64,000 bases of DNA. It comes from Actinokineospora globicatena (GTDB lineage Bacteria; Actinomycetota; Actinomycetes; Mycobacteriales; Pseudonocardiaceae). The DNA lies in the NCBI RefSeq assembly GCF_024171945.1, contig NZ_JAMTCR010000002.1, positions 620,001 to 684,000 on the forward strand, in the 5' to 3' direction. The stretch's first letter is position 1, and each line of letters starts with the position of its first letter. The notes beneath the pieces are model-generated. The model searched no databases, had not been told where the DNA came from, and worked only from the letters and a program-made list of their open reading frames with translations. Both the position numbers and the translations under genes were made by a program. This document shows, piece after piece, positions 1 to 7,492 of this stretch.

Positions 1-751
1 GGGTGCCGGGTGCCAGCGACAGCACGATGCCGCCGACCGCGGAGATCTCGGCGAAGAGCACCGCGAGCAGGGTCGCCTTGAGCGGGCTGGCGGTGACGCG
101 GCAGGCGGCTGCGGCTGGGGTGACCATCAGCGCCAGCACCAGCAGCGACCCGACCGTGCGCACGCCGAGCGCGGTGGCGGCGCCGACCATGACCGCGAAC
201 ACCACCGCGAGCCCGGTGACCGGGATGCCGCGCGCCTTGGCGACCTCCGGGTCGACGCTGGCGAACAGCAGCGGCCGGTAGAGCGCGGCGAGCAGGCCGA
301 GCACCACGATCGCGCACCCGCTCAGCAGCGCGACGCTGGCGAAGTCCTGGCCGACGATCTGGCCGGTGAGCAGGCCGAACTTGTTCGACGACCGGCCCTT
401 GTAGAGCCACAGCATGAGCACGCCGAGGCCGAGGCCGAAGGCGAGGACGACGCCGATCACCGAGTCGTAGTCGGAACTGCGCCGGGAGAGCAGGCCGAGC
501 ACCAGCGCGGCCACGATCGCCCCGGCCAGCGCGCCGTTGCCGATGTCCCAGCCCAGCAGCAGCGCGGCCGCTCCCCCGGTCAGCGCCAGCTCGGCGGTGC
601 CGTGCACGGAGAAGGCCATGTTGCGGCTGACAATCAGCGGGCCGAGCACGCCCGCGAGCAGGCCGAGCACGGCGGCGACGACCAGCGCGGTCACCACGAA
701 CGGCAGCTCGAGGAGCTTGAGGGTCAGCTCGACGTCGAACAGCTTGTCCAT
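1..751 (-). CDS. znuB: ZnuB-type metal ABC transporter permease (partial, 3' end beyond window)
   Basis: Membrane permease of a zinc/manganese ABC importer. The reading frame starts at the ATG at 751 and runs off the left edge, so its C-terminus is missing. The visible part is a hydrophobic ABC-3 family permease with about seven helices; it begins MDKLFDVELTLKLLELPF and contains Gly-rich helices such as GLLAGVLGPLIVSRN. Its start codon shares one base with the stop of the ATPase gene (TGATG), so the two are translationally coupled. Position third in a binding protein-ATPase-permease operon is the usual Znu/Mnt order. The family is clear; whether zinc or manganese is transported cannot be settled from the permease. 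Confidence 0.9.
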   Translation of the reverse strand, partial: MDKLFDVELTLKLLELPFVVTALVVAAVLGLLAGVLGPLIVSRNMAFSVHGTAELALTGGAAALLLGWDIGNGALAGAIVAALVLGLLSRRSSDYDSVIGVVLAFGLGLGVLMLWLYKGRSSNKFGLLTGQIVGQDFASVALLSGCAIVVLGLLAALYRPLLFASVDPEVAKARGIPVTGLAVVFAVMVGAATALGVRTVGSLLVLALMVTPAAAACRVTASPLKATLLAVLFAEISAVGGIVLSLAPGT

Positions 752-1584
752 CAGCGCTCCGCCAGCTGCTCGGTGTGGTGCGCGCCGTCCTCGCACAGGT
801 CGCTGTGCGCGCCGACGATGTGGATCTGGCCGCGCACCCGGACCACGGCGATCTCGGTGCCGTAGAGCTCCGAGAGCGTCTCCGAGGTCATCACCTGCTC
901 GGGCGGGCCGATCCGGAACCGGCCGTCGACCAGGTAGAGCACCCGGTCGACCAGCGGCAGCACCGGGTTGATCTCGTGCGTGACGAACAGGACCGCGCTG
1001 CCAGCGTCCCGGCGGCGGGCGTCGATCAGGGTGCTGACGGCGCGCTGGTGGGCCAGGTCCAGGGAGAGCAGCGGCTCGTCGCAGAGCAGCACCTCGGGGT
1101 CGCCGACCAGGGCTTGCGCGACCCGCAGGCGCTGCTGCTCGCCACCGGAGAGCAGGCCGACCGGGCGGTCCGCGTACGCGGTGGCACCGACGGCGGCCAG
1201 GGCGGCGTCGACCCGTTGGCGGCGTTCCCGCATGCCGCCGATGCCCAGGCCCCAGCGGTGCCCGTCGTAGCCGAGGCCCACCAGGTCGCGACCACGAACA
1301 GCGACCGTCGGGTCCAGCGCGCGCTGCTGCGGGATGTAACCGATGTGCCGGTTCCCCCTACCGGGCGCCGCACCAGCGACGCGCACGGTGCCCGCGCTGA
1401 GCTTCTGCTGCCCGAGCAGGACCCGCATCAGGCTGGTCTTGCCGGAGCCGTTCGGCCCCAGCACCGCCACGAACTCACCCGGTTGGACGTCCAGGTCGAG
1501 CCCGTCCCAGAGGGTCCGGTCGCCATAGGACAGCCGGGCCCCGGAGAGCGACACCGCCGGGGTGCCGCCACGTGCCTCGGTCAT
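751..1584 (-). CDS. znuC: metal ABC transporter ATP-binding protein, ZnuC type
   Basis: Cytoplasmic ATPase that powers the Znu-type metal importer. The 277-residue protein has Walker A GPNGSGKT (43-50), signature LSGGEQQR (145-152) and Walker B VLLCDEP (165-171). The C-terminal tail is rich in His, Glu and Asp (about residues 250-275), which may bind metal. The start at 1584 overlaps the stop of the binding-protein gene by ATGA and the stop touches the permease start, so all three genes form one operon. Length is normal for the family. Zinc specificity is inferred from the partner binding protein. Confidence 0.93.
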   Translation of the reverse strand: MTEARGGTPAVSLSGARLSYGDRTLWDGLDLDVQPGEFVAVLGPNGSGKTSLMRVLLGQQKLSAGTVRVAGAAPGRGNRHIGYIPQQRALDPTVAVRGRDLVGLGYDGHRWGLGIGGMRERRQRVDAALAAVGATAYADRPVGLLSGGEQQRLRVAQALVGDPEVLLCDEPLLSLDLAHQRAVSTLIDARRRDAGSAVLFVTHEINPVLPLVDRVLYLVDGRFRIGPPEQVMTSETLSELYGTEIAVVRVRGQIHIVGAHSDLCEDGAHHTEQLAER

Positions 1585-2579
1585 GCCGCCGCCACAGCAC
1601 CGGCGAGCGCGTCGACCTGCTTGGTCATCCAGTCAAGGTATCCGGTCACGCCCGGTGGCAGCGTCTCGGTCACACCGACGACCGGGACGCCCGCCGCGCC
1701 CGCCTGCTCCTTGAGCCGCTTGGTCACCGGGATCTCGGTCTGGCTGTTGTAGACGAGCGCGACGACCTGCTTGCCGGTCACCAGGGCCTCGGCGTCGGCG
1801 ACCGCGGCGGCGGACGGGTCGGACTCCTCTTCCACGGCCTCGGCGAACTCGGCCGGGGTGACGTCGTCGAGCCCGGCGGTGCGCAACAGGTACGCGGCGA
1901 CCGGCTCGGTGGACAGGACCTTCGCGCCCGGCTTGCGCTGCCCGATCTCGGCGGCCTTGACGGTCAACTCCTGGACGGACTTGTCGAAGTTCGCGGCGTT
2001 CGCGCGGAAGGTCTCGGCCTTGTCCGGCGCGACGGCGGCGAGTTCCTCGGCGACCTTGCCCGCGACCTTGCGGACGGTCTCCATGTCGTACCAGACGTGC
2101 TCGTTCTCGGCGTGGCTGTGCTCACCGTGGGAGTGGGCGGTGTCGCCGGGGATGGGCTCGGCGTCGTGGTCGTTGGCGTCCGGGTCGGCGAGGTCGACGG
2201 CGACGATGCGCCGGACGTCGACGCCGGAGGAGTCGACCAGGGTGGTGAAGAAGTCGTCGTAGCCGCCGCCGTTGGACAGGACGACGTCAGCGCCCGCGAA
2301 CGCGGTGGCGTCCGACGGCTTGGCTTCGTAGCCGTGCGGGTCGGCGCTGGGGTCGCTGAGGATCGCGGTGACGGTGACGTCGTCGCCGCCGATGGCCGTG
2401 GCCACGCTGGCCCAGACGTTGGTGGAGGCGACCACGGTGACCCGCCCGTCGGCCGCCGGCTGCCCCTGTGAGTCCCCACACGCGGTCGCGGTGAGCGCGA
2501 CCAGCCCGGCGATGGCGGCGGCGGTGCGCAGCGGTCGGCGTCCGGACCCCGTCGCGGCGGGGGTCAGGCGGTGGGTCAT
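1581..2579 (-). CDS. znuA: ZnuA-like metal-binding lipoprotein (cluster A-I)
   Basis: Extracytoplasmic solute-binding lipoprotein that captures Zn(II), possibly Mn(II), for the ZnuBC channel. It has an Arg-rich N-terminus, a hydrophobic stretch and the lipobox TATAC with Cys34. Candidate ligands are His82 in PHGYE and His161 in EHVWYD. Between them is a His/Asp/Glu-rich loop (about 134-161) typical of zinc-binding members. Length 332 is normal. The start is supported by AGGAG six bases upstream. First gene of the operon; a perfect dyad lies about 70 bp upstream and could be an operator. Zinc is favoured over manganese because of the His-rich loop. Confidence 0.9.
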   Translation of the reverse strand: MTHRLTPAATGSGRRPLRTAAAIAGLVALTATACGDSQGQPAADGRVTVVASTNVWASVATAIGGDDVTVTAILSDPSADPHGYEAKPSDATAFAGADVVLSNGGGYDDFFTTLVDSSGVDVRRIVAVDLADPDANDHDAEPIPGDTAHSHGEHSHAENEHVWYDMETVRKVAGKVAEELAAVAPDKAETFRANAANFDKSVQELTVKAAEIGQRKPGAKVLSTEPVAAYLLRTAGLDDVTPAEFAEAVEEESDPSAAAVADAEALVTGKQVVALVYNSQTEIPVTKRLKEQAGAAGVPVVGVTETLPPGVTGYLDWMTKQVDALAGAVAAA

Positions 2580-2645
2580 GGAGCACTCCTGGGCCTGTCG
2601 GGTGTGCCTTCATCCGACCCCGGGGCGGCGACGACACGAGAATGG

Positions 2646-2661
2646 AAACCGTTGTCGGTTT
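2646..2661. promoter_or_regulatory. perfect dyad AAACCG-N4-CGGTTT, candidate operator
   Basis: Six-base arms separated by TTGT lie between the divergent znuA and lacI-type genes. The left flank reads TGGAAACCG, which resembles a LacI-family half-site; Zur boxes normally have a more AT-rich core. It may serve either regulator. Confidence 0.45.
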
Positions 2662-2749
2662 GAGCGTACGCCACCACCCGGCCCGGGTGTAACTCGACCG
2701 GGTGAGACCCGTTCGGCGGCCTCCCCCCGTTAGTCGGGCTTCTGCAATT

Positions 2750-2768
2750 GGTTCTGAACCGTTACGGT
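2750..2768. promoter_or_regulatory. two overlapping palindromes upstream of the LacI-family gene
   Basis: GGTTC-T-GAACC (2750-2760) overlaps ACCGT-T-ACGGT (2758-2768). The second contains the TACGGT -10 element of the downstream gene. Placement over the promoter suggests autoregulation, a common LacI-family arrangement. The binding protein is inferred. Confidence 0.45.
2763..2768 (+). promoter_or_regulatory. -10 element of a leaderless transcript (LacI-family gene)
   Basis: TACGGT fits the actinobacterial TAnnnT -10 hexamer and is followed by six bases and then the ATG at 2775. This is the spacing expected if transcription starts at the A of the start codon. There is no Shine-Dalgarno sequence. 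Confidence 0.55.
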
Positions 2769-2774
2769 CAGTCC

Positions 2775-3875
2775 ATGGCGCGGTCAACACATGTGCGACG
2801 CCCGGCGACCCTCGCGTCGTTGGCGGCGGAACTGGGGGTCTCCCGGACCACCGTGTCCAACGCGTACAACCGGCCTGACCAGCTCTCACCCGAGCTGCGC
2901 AGGCGCGTGCTGGAGACCGCCAGGCGGCTGGGCTACCCCGGCCCGGACCCGGTCGCGCGATCACTGCGCACCCGCAAGGCGGGGGCCGTCGGACTGCTGC
3001 TGACAGAGAACCTCTCTTACGCGTTCCGCGACCCCGCGGCCCTCGGTTTCCTGGAGGGCTTGGCGCTGGCGTGCGAGGGCGCGGGGCAGGGTCTGCACCT
3101 GGTCCCGGTGAACCCCGAACGCGAGGACGTCGCCGCCGTGCACCGCGCGGGGGTGGACGGTTTCGTCGTCTACTCCGTGCCCGACGACGACCCGCACCTG
3201 GCGGCCGTCCTGTCGCGACCGGTGCCGACGGTGGTCGCCGACCAGCCGCACGTGGAGGGCGTCGACCGGGTCGGCATCGACGACCGGGCCGCGATCACCG
3301 CACTGGCCAAGCGCCTCATCGCCCTCGGCCACCGCCGCGTCGGCGTCCTGTGCATGCGCCTCACCCGCGACCGCAACGACGGCTTCGTCTCCACCGACCG
3401 CGCCGAGACCGCCACCTTCCACGTCCAGCGCGCCCGCCTCGCGGGCCTCACCGACGCCTTCAGCGCCGTCGGCGTCGACTGGGGCCGCGTCCCCGTCGTC
3501 GAGCGCTTCGACCACAGCATCTCCAGCGGCGCCTCCGCGGCAGCCCAACTCCTCGACGCCGACCCCCACGTCACCGCGCTGATCTGCACCTCCGACATCC
3601 TCGCCCTAGGCGCCCTCGCCGAAGCCCGCCGCCGCGGCCTGCGCGTCCCCCAGGACCTGACCGTCACCGGCTTCGACGGCATCGCCGACGCCGACCGCGC
3701 GGGCCTCACCACCGTCCGCCAACCCGTCCTGGAAAAAGGCCGAGCCGCGGGCAAACTCTTACTGGCCTCCGTGGACCCGACCCGCCCCCGCGAGATCACC
3801 CTCAACACGGAGCTGGTCCCCGGCGCCACCGCCGCCCCACCCCGCACCGCCGAAGAACGCTGGTTCGGCCCCTGA
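2775..3875 (+). CDS. LacI-family transcriptional regulator
   Basis: DNA-binding repressor with an N-terminal LacI helix-turn-helix (TLASLAAELGVSRTTVSNAYN, about residues 11-30) followed by a periplasmic-binding-protein-like effector domain of about 300 residues. The 366-residue length is slightly above the family norm of about 340. The ATG at 2775 is chosen because the helix-turn-helix begins soon after it and a leaderless -10 fits; an upstream in-frame TTG would place the promoter palindromes inside the coding region. Divergent from the znu operon, with no sugar genes next to it, so the effector and targets are unknown. It may regulate itself. Confidence 0.88.
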   Translation: MARSTHVRRPATLASLAAELGVSRTTVSNAYNRPDQLSPELRRRVLETARRLGYPGPDPVARSLRTRKAGAVGLLLTENLSYAFRDPAALGFLEGLALACEGAGQGLHLVPVNPEREDVAAVHRAGVDGFVVYSVPDDDPHLAAVLSRPVPTVVADQPHVEGVDRVGIDDRAAITALAKRLIALGHRRVGVLCMRLTRDRNDGFVSTDRAETATFHVQRARLAGLTDAFSAVGVDWGRVPVVERFDHSISSGASAAAQLLDADPHVTALICTSDILALGALAEARRRGLRVPQDLTVTGFDGIADADRAGLTTVRQPVLEKGRAAGKLLLASVDPTRPREITLNTELVPGATAAPPRTAEERWFGP

Positions 3876-3887
3876 CCGTCTGTCCAC

Positions 3888-3917
3888 AACCCCTGAGCGC
3901 CAAGCGGGTCAGGGGTT
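3888..3917. terminator. bidirectional hairpin between convergent genes
   Basis: AACCCCTGA (3888-3896) pairs perfectly with TCAGGGGTT (3909-3917) around a 12-base loop. The 3' arm overlaps the end of the minus-strand membrane-protein gene. Confidence 0.6.
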
Positions 3918-4595
3918 GATGGTGAAGGTGAGGGGCGGGCCTGCCACGGGGCCTACTCGGGCGGTCAGGGTGTAGGTGCCGGGTTGGACTGTGGTGCGTT
4001 GGGTGGGGCAGCCGGGGGCGGAGGTTCGGCCTGCCCATTTGACCTCGAAGGTCGTGCGCTGCCCCGGGGCGAGGATGGTGGGTTCGGCGCCGTCTGATGG
4101 GGTGCAGTCGTTGCTGGACCAGAGGCGGGTGGGGCCCGCGGTGATGATGAGTTCGCGTTGGGCTCGGCCGATGTCGCGGGTGCAGGGGACGGGGCCGGTG
4201 TTGGTGATGACGACGCGGAGTTCGGGGCGGCTGCCGGGGCGGAACGCGATCGGGTCCATTTCGGCGGCGATGGCGATCACCGGGTCGGGGCAGGGCAGGT
4301 TGGGGTCCGGCGGCGGTGGAGGCGGTGGAGGCGGCGGCGCGGCGGGGGCAGCCGGGGCAGCAGCAGCCGCCGAGGAAGTAGCCGGAGCAGCGGAGGACGA
4401 CGGGGCCGTGGTGCTGGTCGTCGGCGGGGCGCTGGACGGGGGTGCGGCGAGGCCGAGGGGGTCGACGGCGTCGTCGCCGAGCAGGCCGGTGATGAGCCAG
4501 GTGAGCAGCAGGACCGAGGCGACCGCCGCGCCCACGGCGATCACCCGTCGGCGCAGGTAGACGGATCGCGGGAGGGGCTCGTCGGTGTCGATCAC
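3909..4595 (-). CDS. Rv3587c-like single-pass membrane protein with Pro-rich linker
   Basis: Function unknown. The 228-residue protein has a short Arg-rich cytoplasmic N-terminus, one transmembrane helix (about residues 18-40), a Ser/Thr/Ala linker that ends in a ten-Pro run, and an exported domain of about 130 residues with four Cys. The exported domain has an Ig-like, DUF4232-type feel (FRPGSRPELRVVITNTGPVPC). Position beside a carbonic anhydrase and mutY matches M. tuberculosis Rv3587c. A cell-surface role is inferred from topology only. The start is the first ATG before the charged segment. Confidence 0.8.
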   Translation of the reverse strand: MIDTDEPLPRSVYLRRRVIAVGAAVASVLLLTWLITGLLGDDAVDPLGLAAPPSSAPPTTSTTAPSSSAAPATSSAAAAAPAAPAAPPPPPPPPPPDPNLPCPDPVIAIAAEMDPIAFRPGSRPELRVVITNTGPVPCTRDIGRAQRELIITAGPTRLWSSNDCTPSDGAEPTILAPGQRTTFEVKWAGRTSAPGCPTQRTTVQPGTYTLTARVGPVAGPPLTFTINP

Positions 4596-4768
4596 CCCGG
4601 GAACGGTAACGCCGGACGGGTGTCCTCCTCTTCGGACACTCCTGCCCTATCGGGCGATGTCGCGCACGCTGGAAGACACGATCAGTGAGGTTTCTCAAAG
4701 TCCCTTGTCTGGCAACTGGGAAACGAGTTCCAATGGGTGGCCTGGAATGTCCGAATCCGGAGGTTGCC

Positions 4769-5260
4769 GTGACCGCCATCGACGACCTGCTCCAACGCCA
4801 CATCGACGGACCCGACCACGGTGCCCCCGAGGTGCCGACACCGGTGCCCGGGTTGCACCTGGCGGTCGTGACCTGCATGGACGCCCGCATCAAGGTGTTC
4901 GACGTGTTCGGCCTGCGCCACGGCGAGGCGCACATCATGCGCAACGCGGGCGGGATCGTCACCGACGACGTGGTGCGGTCGCTGTCGATCAGCCAGCGCA
5001 AGCTGCAGACCCGCGAGGTCATCGTCATGCAGCACACCTCGTGCGGCCTCTCGACCTTCACCGACGACGAGTTCCGCGAGGAGCTCGAGGGCGACACCGG
5101 TCTGCGCCCGACCTGGGCGGTCGAGGCGTTCCGCGAGGTCAAGGACTCGGTGCGGCAGTCGGTGGAGCGGGTGCGGCGCAGCCCCTTCATCCCGCACACC
5201 GGCAACGTGCGCGGCTTCGTGTACGACGTGCGGACCGCCGCGCTCACCGAGGTGCTCTAA
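4769..5260 (+). CDS. beta-carbonic anhydrase (Rv1284/CanA-like)
   Basis: Interconverts CO2 and bicarbonate in the cytoplasm. The 163-residue protein has the beta-class zinc ligands Cys36, His89 and Cys92, and the CMDAR dyad (Asp38, Arg40). Length and sequence pattern (HIMRNAGG, VTDDVVRSL, QRKLQTRE) resemble the short M. tuberculosis Rv1284 enzyme more than the roughly 207-residue CanB that occupies the equivalent locus in mycobacteria. The GTG at 4769 is preferred: GGAGG sits five bases upstream. In-frame ATGs further upstream would add a tail with no ribosome site. Confidence 0.92.
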   Translation: MTAIDDLLQRHIDGPDHGAPEVPTPVPGLHLAVVTCMDARIKVFDVFGLRHGEAHIMRNAGGIVTDDVVRSLSISQRKLQTREVIVMQHTSCGLSTFTDDEFREELEGDTGLRPTWAVEAFREVKDSVRQSVERVRRSPFIPHTGNVRGFVYDVRTAALTEVL

Positions 5261-5261
5261 C

Positions 5262-5267
5262 TACACT
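5262..5267 (+). promoter_or_regulatory. -10 element of a leaderless mutY transcript
   Basis: TACACT begins two bases after the carbonic anhydrase stop and is seven bases before the GTG of mutY. No ribosome site precedes that GTG, so the gene is probably transcribed leaderless. Confidence 0.55.
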
Positions 5268-5274
5268 GCTCGGC

Positions 5275-6144
5275 GTGATCGACACCCTGCTGGACTGGTT
5301 CGACGAGAACGCCCGCGACCTGCCGTGGCGGCACCGGGGCACCACCGGTTGGGGTGTGCTGGTCAGCGAGATCATGCTGCAGCAGACGCCGGTGGCGCGG
5401 GTCGAGCCGATCTGGTTGTCCTGGATGGCGCGGTGGCCGGTGCCCTCGGCGCTGGCCGCCGAGACCCAGGGCGAGGTCGTGCGGGCGTGGGGCAAGCTCG
5501 GCTACCCGAGGCGGGCGCTGCGGTTGCACGCCGCCGCCGGGGTGATCGCCGACGAGCACGGGGACGTCGTACCGTCCGATGTGGACACCTTGCTCGCGTT
5601 GCCCGGCATCGGCGCCTACACCGCCCGCGCGGTGGCCGCGTTCGCCTACGGTCAGCGCTGCCCGGTGGTCGACACGAACGTCCGCAGGGTCGTCGCGCGA
5701 GCGGTCAACGGCGCGGGCGACGCGGGTCCGCCGTCGACGACCAGGGACATGGCCGAGACCGAGGTACTCCTACCTGAGCAGCCCGCGCGTGCGGCTAAGG
5801 CGTCGGCCGCGTTGATGGAGTTAGGCGCTGTCATCTGCACTGCCCGTGCGCCTCGCTGCGTGGACTGCCCTGTCATCGCCAGTTGTGCGTGGGTGCTCGC
5901 CGGTAGGCCTGCCTACGACGGTCCGGCCAAGGCGGTGCAGAAGTTCGCGGGCACCGACCGCCAGGTTCGCGGCCTGCTGCTCGACGTCCTGCGCGGCAGC
6001 AGCGAACCCGCCGAGAAGACCCGACTGGACGTCGTGTGGGGTGACGCGGGCCAGCGGGACCGGTGCCTGCACTCGCTGCTGGTGGACGGCCTGGTCGAGC
6101 AGACCGCGGACGGCCGGTTCGCCCTGCCCGGCGAGCACCGCTGA
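5275..6144 (+). CDS. mutY: A/G-specific adenine glycosylase MutY
   Basis: Base-excision repair enzyme that removes adenine mispaired with 8-oxoguanine. The 289-residue protein has catalytic Glu32 (SEIMLQQT), the helix-hairpin-helix LPGIGAYTARAV (109-120), catalytic Asp133 (VVDTNVRR) and a 4Fe-4S cluster as C-X6-C-X2-C-X5-C (Cys188, 195, 198, 204). It is shorter than the E. coli enzyme (350), so the C-terminal MutT-like 8-oxoG recognition domain is reduced, as in other actinobacteria. The GTG at 5275 is supported by the leaderless -10 and by the N-terminal alignment with the family. Confidence 0.93.
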   Translation: MIDTLLDWFDENARDLPWRHRGTTGWGVLVSEIMLQQTPVARVEPIWLSWMARWPVPSALAAETQGEVVRAWGKLGYPRRALRLHAAAGVIADEHGDVVPSDVDTLLALPGIGAYTARAVAAFAYGQRCPVVDTNVRRVVARAVNGAGDAGPPSTTRDMAETEVLLPEQPARAAKASAALMELGAVICTARAPRCVDCPVIASCAWVLAGRPAYDGPAKAVQKFAGTDRQVRGLLLDVLRGSSEPAEKTRLDVVWGDAGQRDRCLHSLLVDGLVEQTADGRFALPGEHR

Positions 6145-6165
6145 CCGGGGTGGGAGGCTGACCGC

Positions 6166-6672
6166 ATGGCACAGGCAGTTGTGGTCCTGTTCGACGACCG
6201 GGCCAACGCGGCGGTCACCAGGCTGCTCGACCGGCTCGACGCCGCCGGGGTGCCCGGTGCGCGGCGCTTCCCGCCGCACGTCACCTTCGCCATGGCCTCC
6301 GACATCCCGGCGAAGACCCGCGCGGCTCTCAAGGCCGACCTGCGGGTCCTGTCGGTGCCGAACCTCTGGCTCTACACGCTGTCCGCCTTCGCCAACACCG
6401 AGAACGTCCTGATGCTCGGCGCCGTGGTGGACACCGAACTGCTGGCCGTCCACTCCGCCGTGCACGACGTGTTGGCGGGCAAGGTGAAGAACCCCAACAG
6501 CTACTACCTGCCCGGGTCCTGGGTCCCGCATTGCACGCTCGCCAACGGGGTGTCCGACGAGCAGGCCGCGACCGCCTTCCGGACCCTGTTCCCCGTGGAG
6601 CCGGTGCAGGCCAAGGTCGCCGGGGTCGCGATCCTAGACACGGTCACCGGTGACCTCGACGTCCTCGTGTAG
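6166..6672 (+). CDS. 2'-5' RNA ligase/2H phosphoesterase family protein
   Basis: Member of the 2H phosphoesterase superfamily, with two H-x-T/S signatures: PHVTF (about residues 37-41) and PHCTL (about 122-126). The 168-residue length is normal. Family members hydrolyse or ligate 2',5'- or cyclic-phosphate RNA ends; the substrate here is unknown. The start has GGGAGG eight bases upstream. It follows mutY by 21 bp and may share its transcript. The 3' end overlaps the convergent hydrolase gene by 39 bp. Confidence 0.85.
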   Translation: MAQAVVVLFDDRANAAVTRLLDRLDAAGVPGARRFPPHVTFAMASDIPAKTRAALKADLRVLSVPNLWLYTLSAFANTENVLMLGAVVDTELLAVHSAVHDVLAGKVKNPNSYYLPGSWVPHCTLANGVSDEQAATAFRTLFPVEPVQAKVAGVAILDTVTGDLDVLV

Positions 6673-7425
6673 GACCCACGACAGGAACGCCTCCACCGCG
6701 CCCTGGTACGTCCTAGGTGCGGAGTCATGCACCAGGTGGCCCGCGCCTTCGACCACGAGGTGCGTTCCCCCGCCGGGCACGCGAGCCGCGATCTCAGCCT
6801 GCTGACCGGCAGGCATGACCGTGTGCTCGGCCTCGATCACCAGCACCGGGCAGCGGACGCGGTCGACGAGGTCCCAGTACGCGTGCTCGCCCCACTCGGC
6901 GGCGATGTCGACCAGCTCGTGCGGTCCCGCGACCAGGTGGTACCCGTCGGCGCGTTCCTCGACGCACTCGCTGAAGTAGTCGGCTGCCGGGCCGAAGAAC
7001 TCCCGCACGTGCCGCATCGACGCGAACGGGACCGGCCAGGCGTCGAACAGGGCGCGCCAGTCGTCGACGGTGCGACCGCGCAGGTCGACACCGACGTCCT
7101 CGAGCACGAGGCCGCGCACCAGGTCCGGGTGCTGGGCGGCGAGCGCGATGCCGTGCAGACCGCCCATCGAGTGTCCGATCACGACAGCCGGTGCGCCGAG
7201 GCCCGCCACCAGTTCGGCCGCGTCGGCCACGAAGTCCGGTGTGCGCCACTGTCCACCCCGGTGCGGACTGCGACCGTGCCCGCGCGCGTCGACGCCGATC
7301 ACGCTGCCGTGCCGGGTCAGCCATGGCGCGACCGACCACCAGGTGGCCGCGCGGCCCATGAGCGCGTGCAGCAGCAGGATCGGCGGGCCGTCGCCGCCGA
7401 AGGTGACCACGTCAGGCCTGCTCAT
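6634..7425 (-). CDS. alpha/beta-fold hydrolase (Rv3591c-like)
   Basis: Serine hydrolase of unknown substrate. The 263-residue protein has an oxyanion segment LLLHALMG, the nucleophile elbow GHSMGG and the late catalytic His in GAGHLVHD. Sequences between give a typical cap region. In M. tuberculosis the hydrolase Rv3591c lies next to mhuD in the same part of the chromosome, which supports orthology. The ATG at 7425 (MSRPDVVTFGGDG) gives the normal N-terminus; an in-frame extension upstream would be Ser/Thr-rich and unlike the family. The tail overlaps the convergent phosphoesterase gene. Confidence 0.88.
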   Translation of the reverse strand: MSRPDVVTFGGDGPPILLLHALMGRAATWWSVAPWLTRHGSVIGVDARGHGRSPHRGGQWRTPDFVADAAELVAGLGAPAVVIGHSMGGLHGIALAAQHPDLVRGLVLEDVGVDLRGRTVDDWRALFDAWPVPFASMRHVREFFGPAADYFSECVEERADGYHLVAGPHELVDIAAEWGEHAYWDLVDRVRCPVLVIEAEHTVMPAGQQAEIAARVPGGGTHLVVEGAGHLVHDSAPRTYQGAVEAFLSWVLHEDVEVTGDRV

Positions 7426-7492
7426 GCGGGTGAGTCTGCCGGAGTCGACACCGGCGGTGCCCGCGACGGGCCATGATGGAGGCATCCCCCTA

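Noticed and set aside
2646..2661. A Zur box
   Set aside because: The dyad lacks the AT-rich core of actinobacterial Zur sites; left as an unassigned operator.
4596..4768. A riboswitch before the carbonic anhydrase gene
   Set aside because: Short hairpins exist but no known aptamer pattern could be recognised.
7070..7492. A longer start for the M1 peptidase
   Set aside because: It would run through the antisense of the hydrolase gene and would bury the signal peptide and lipobox inside the protein.
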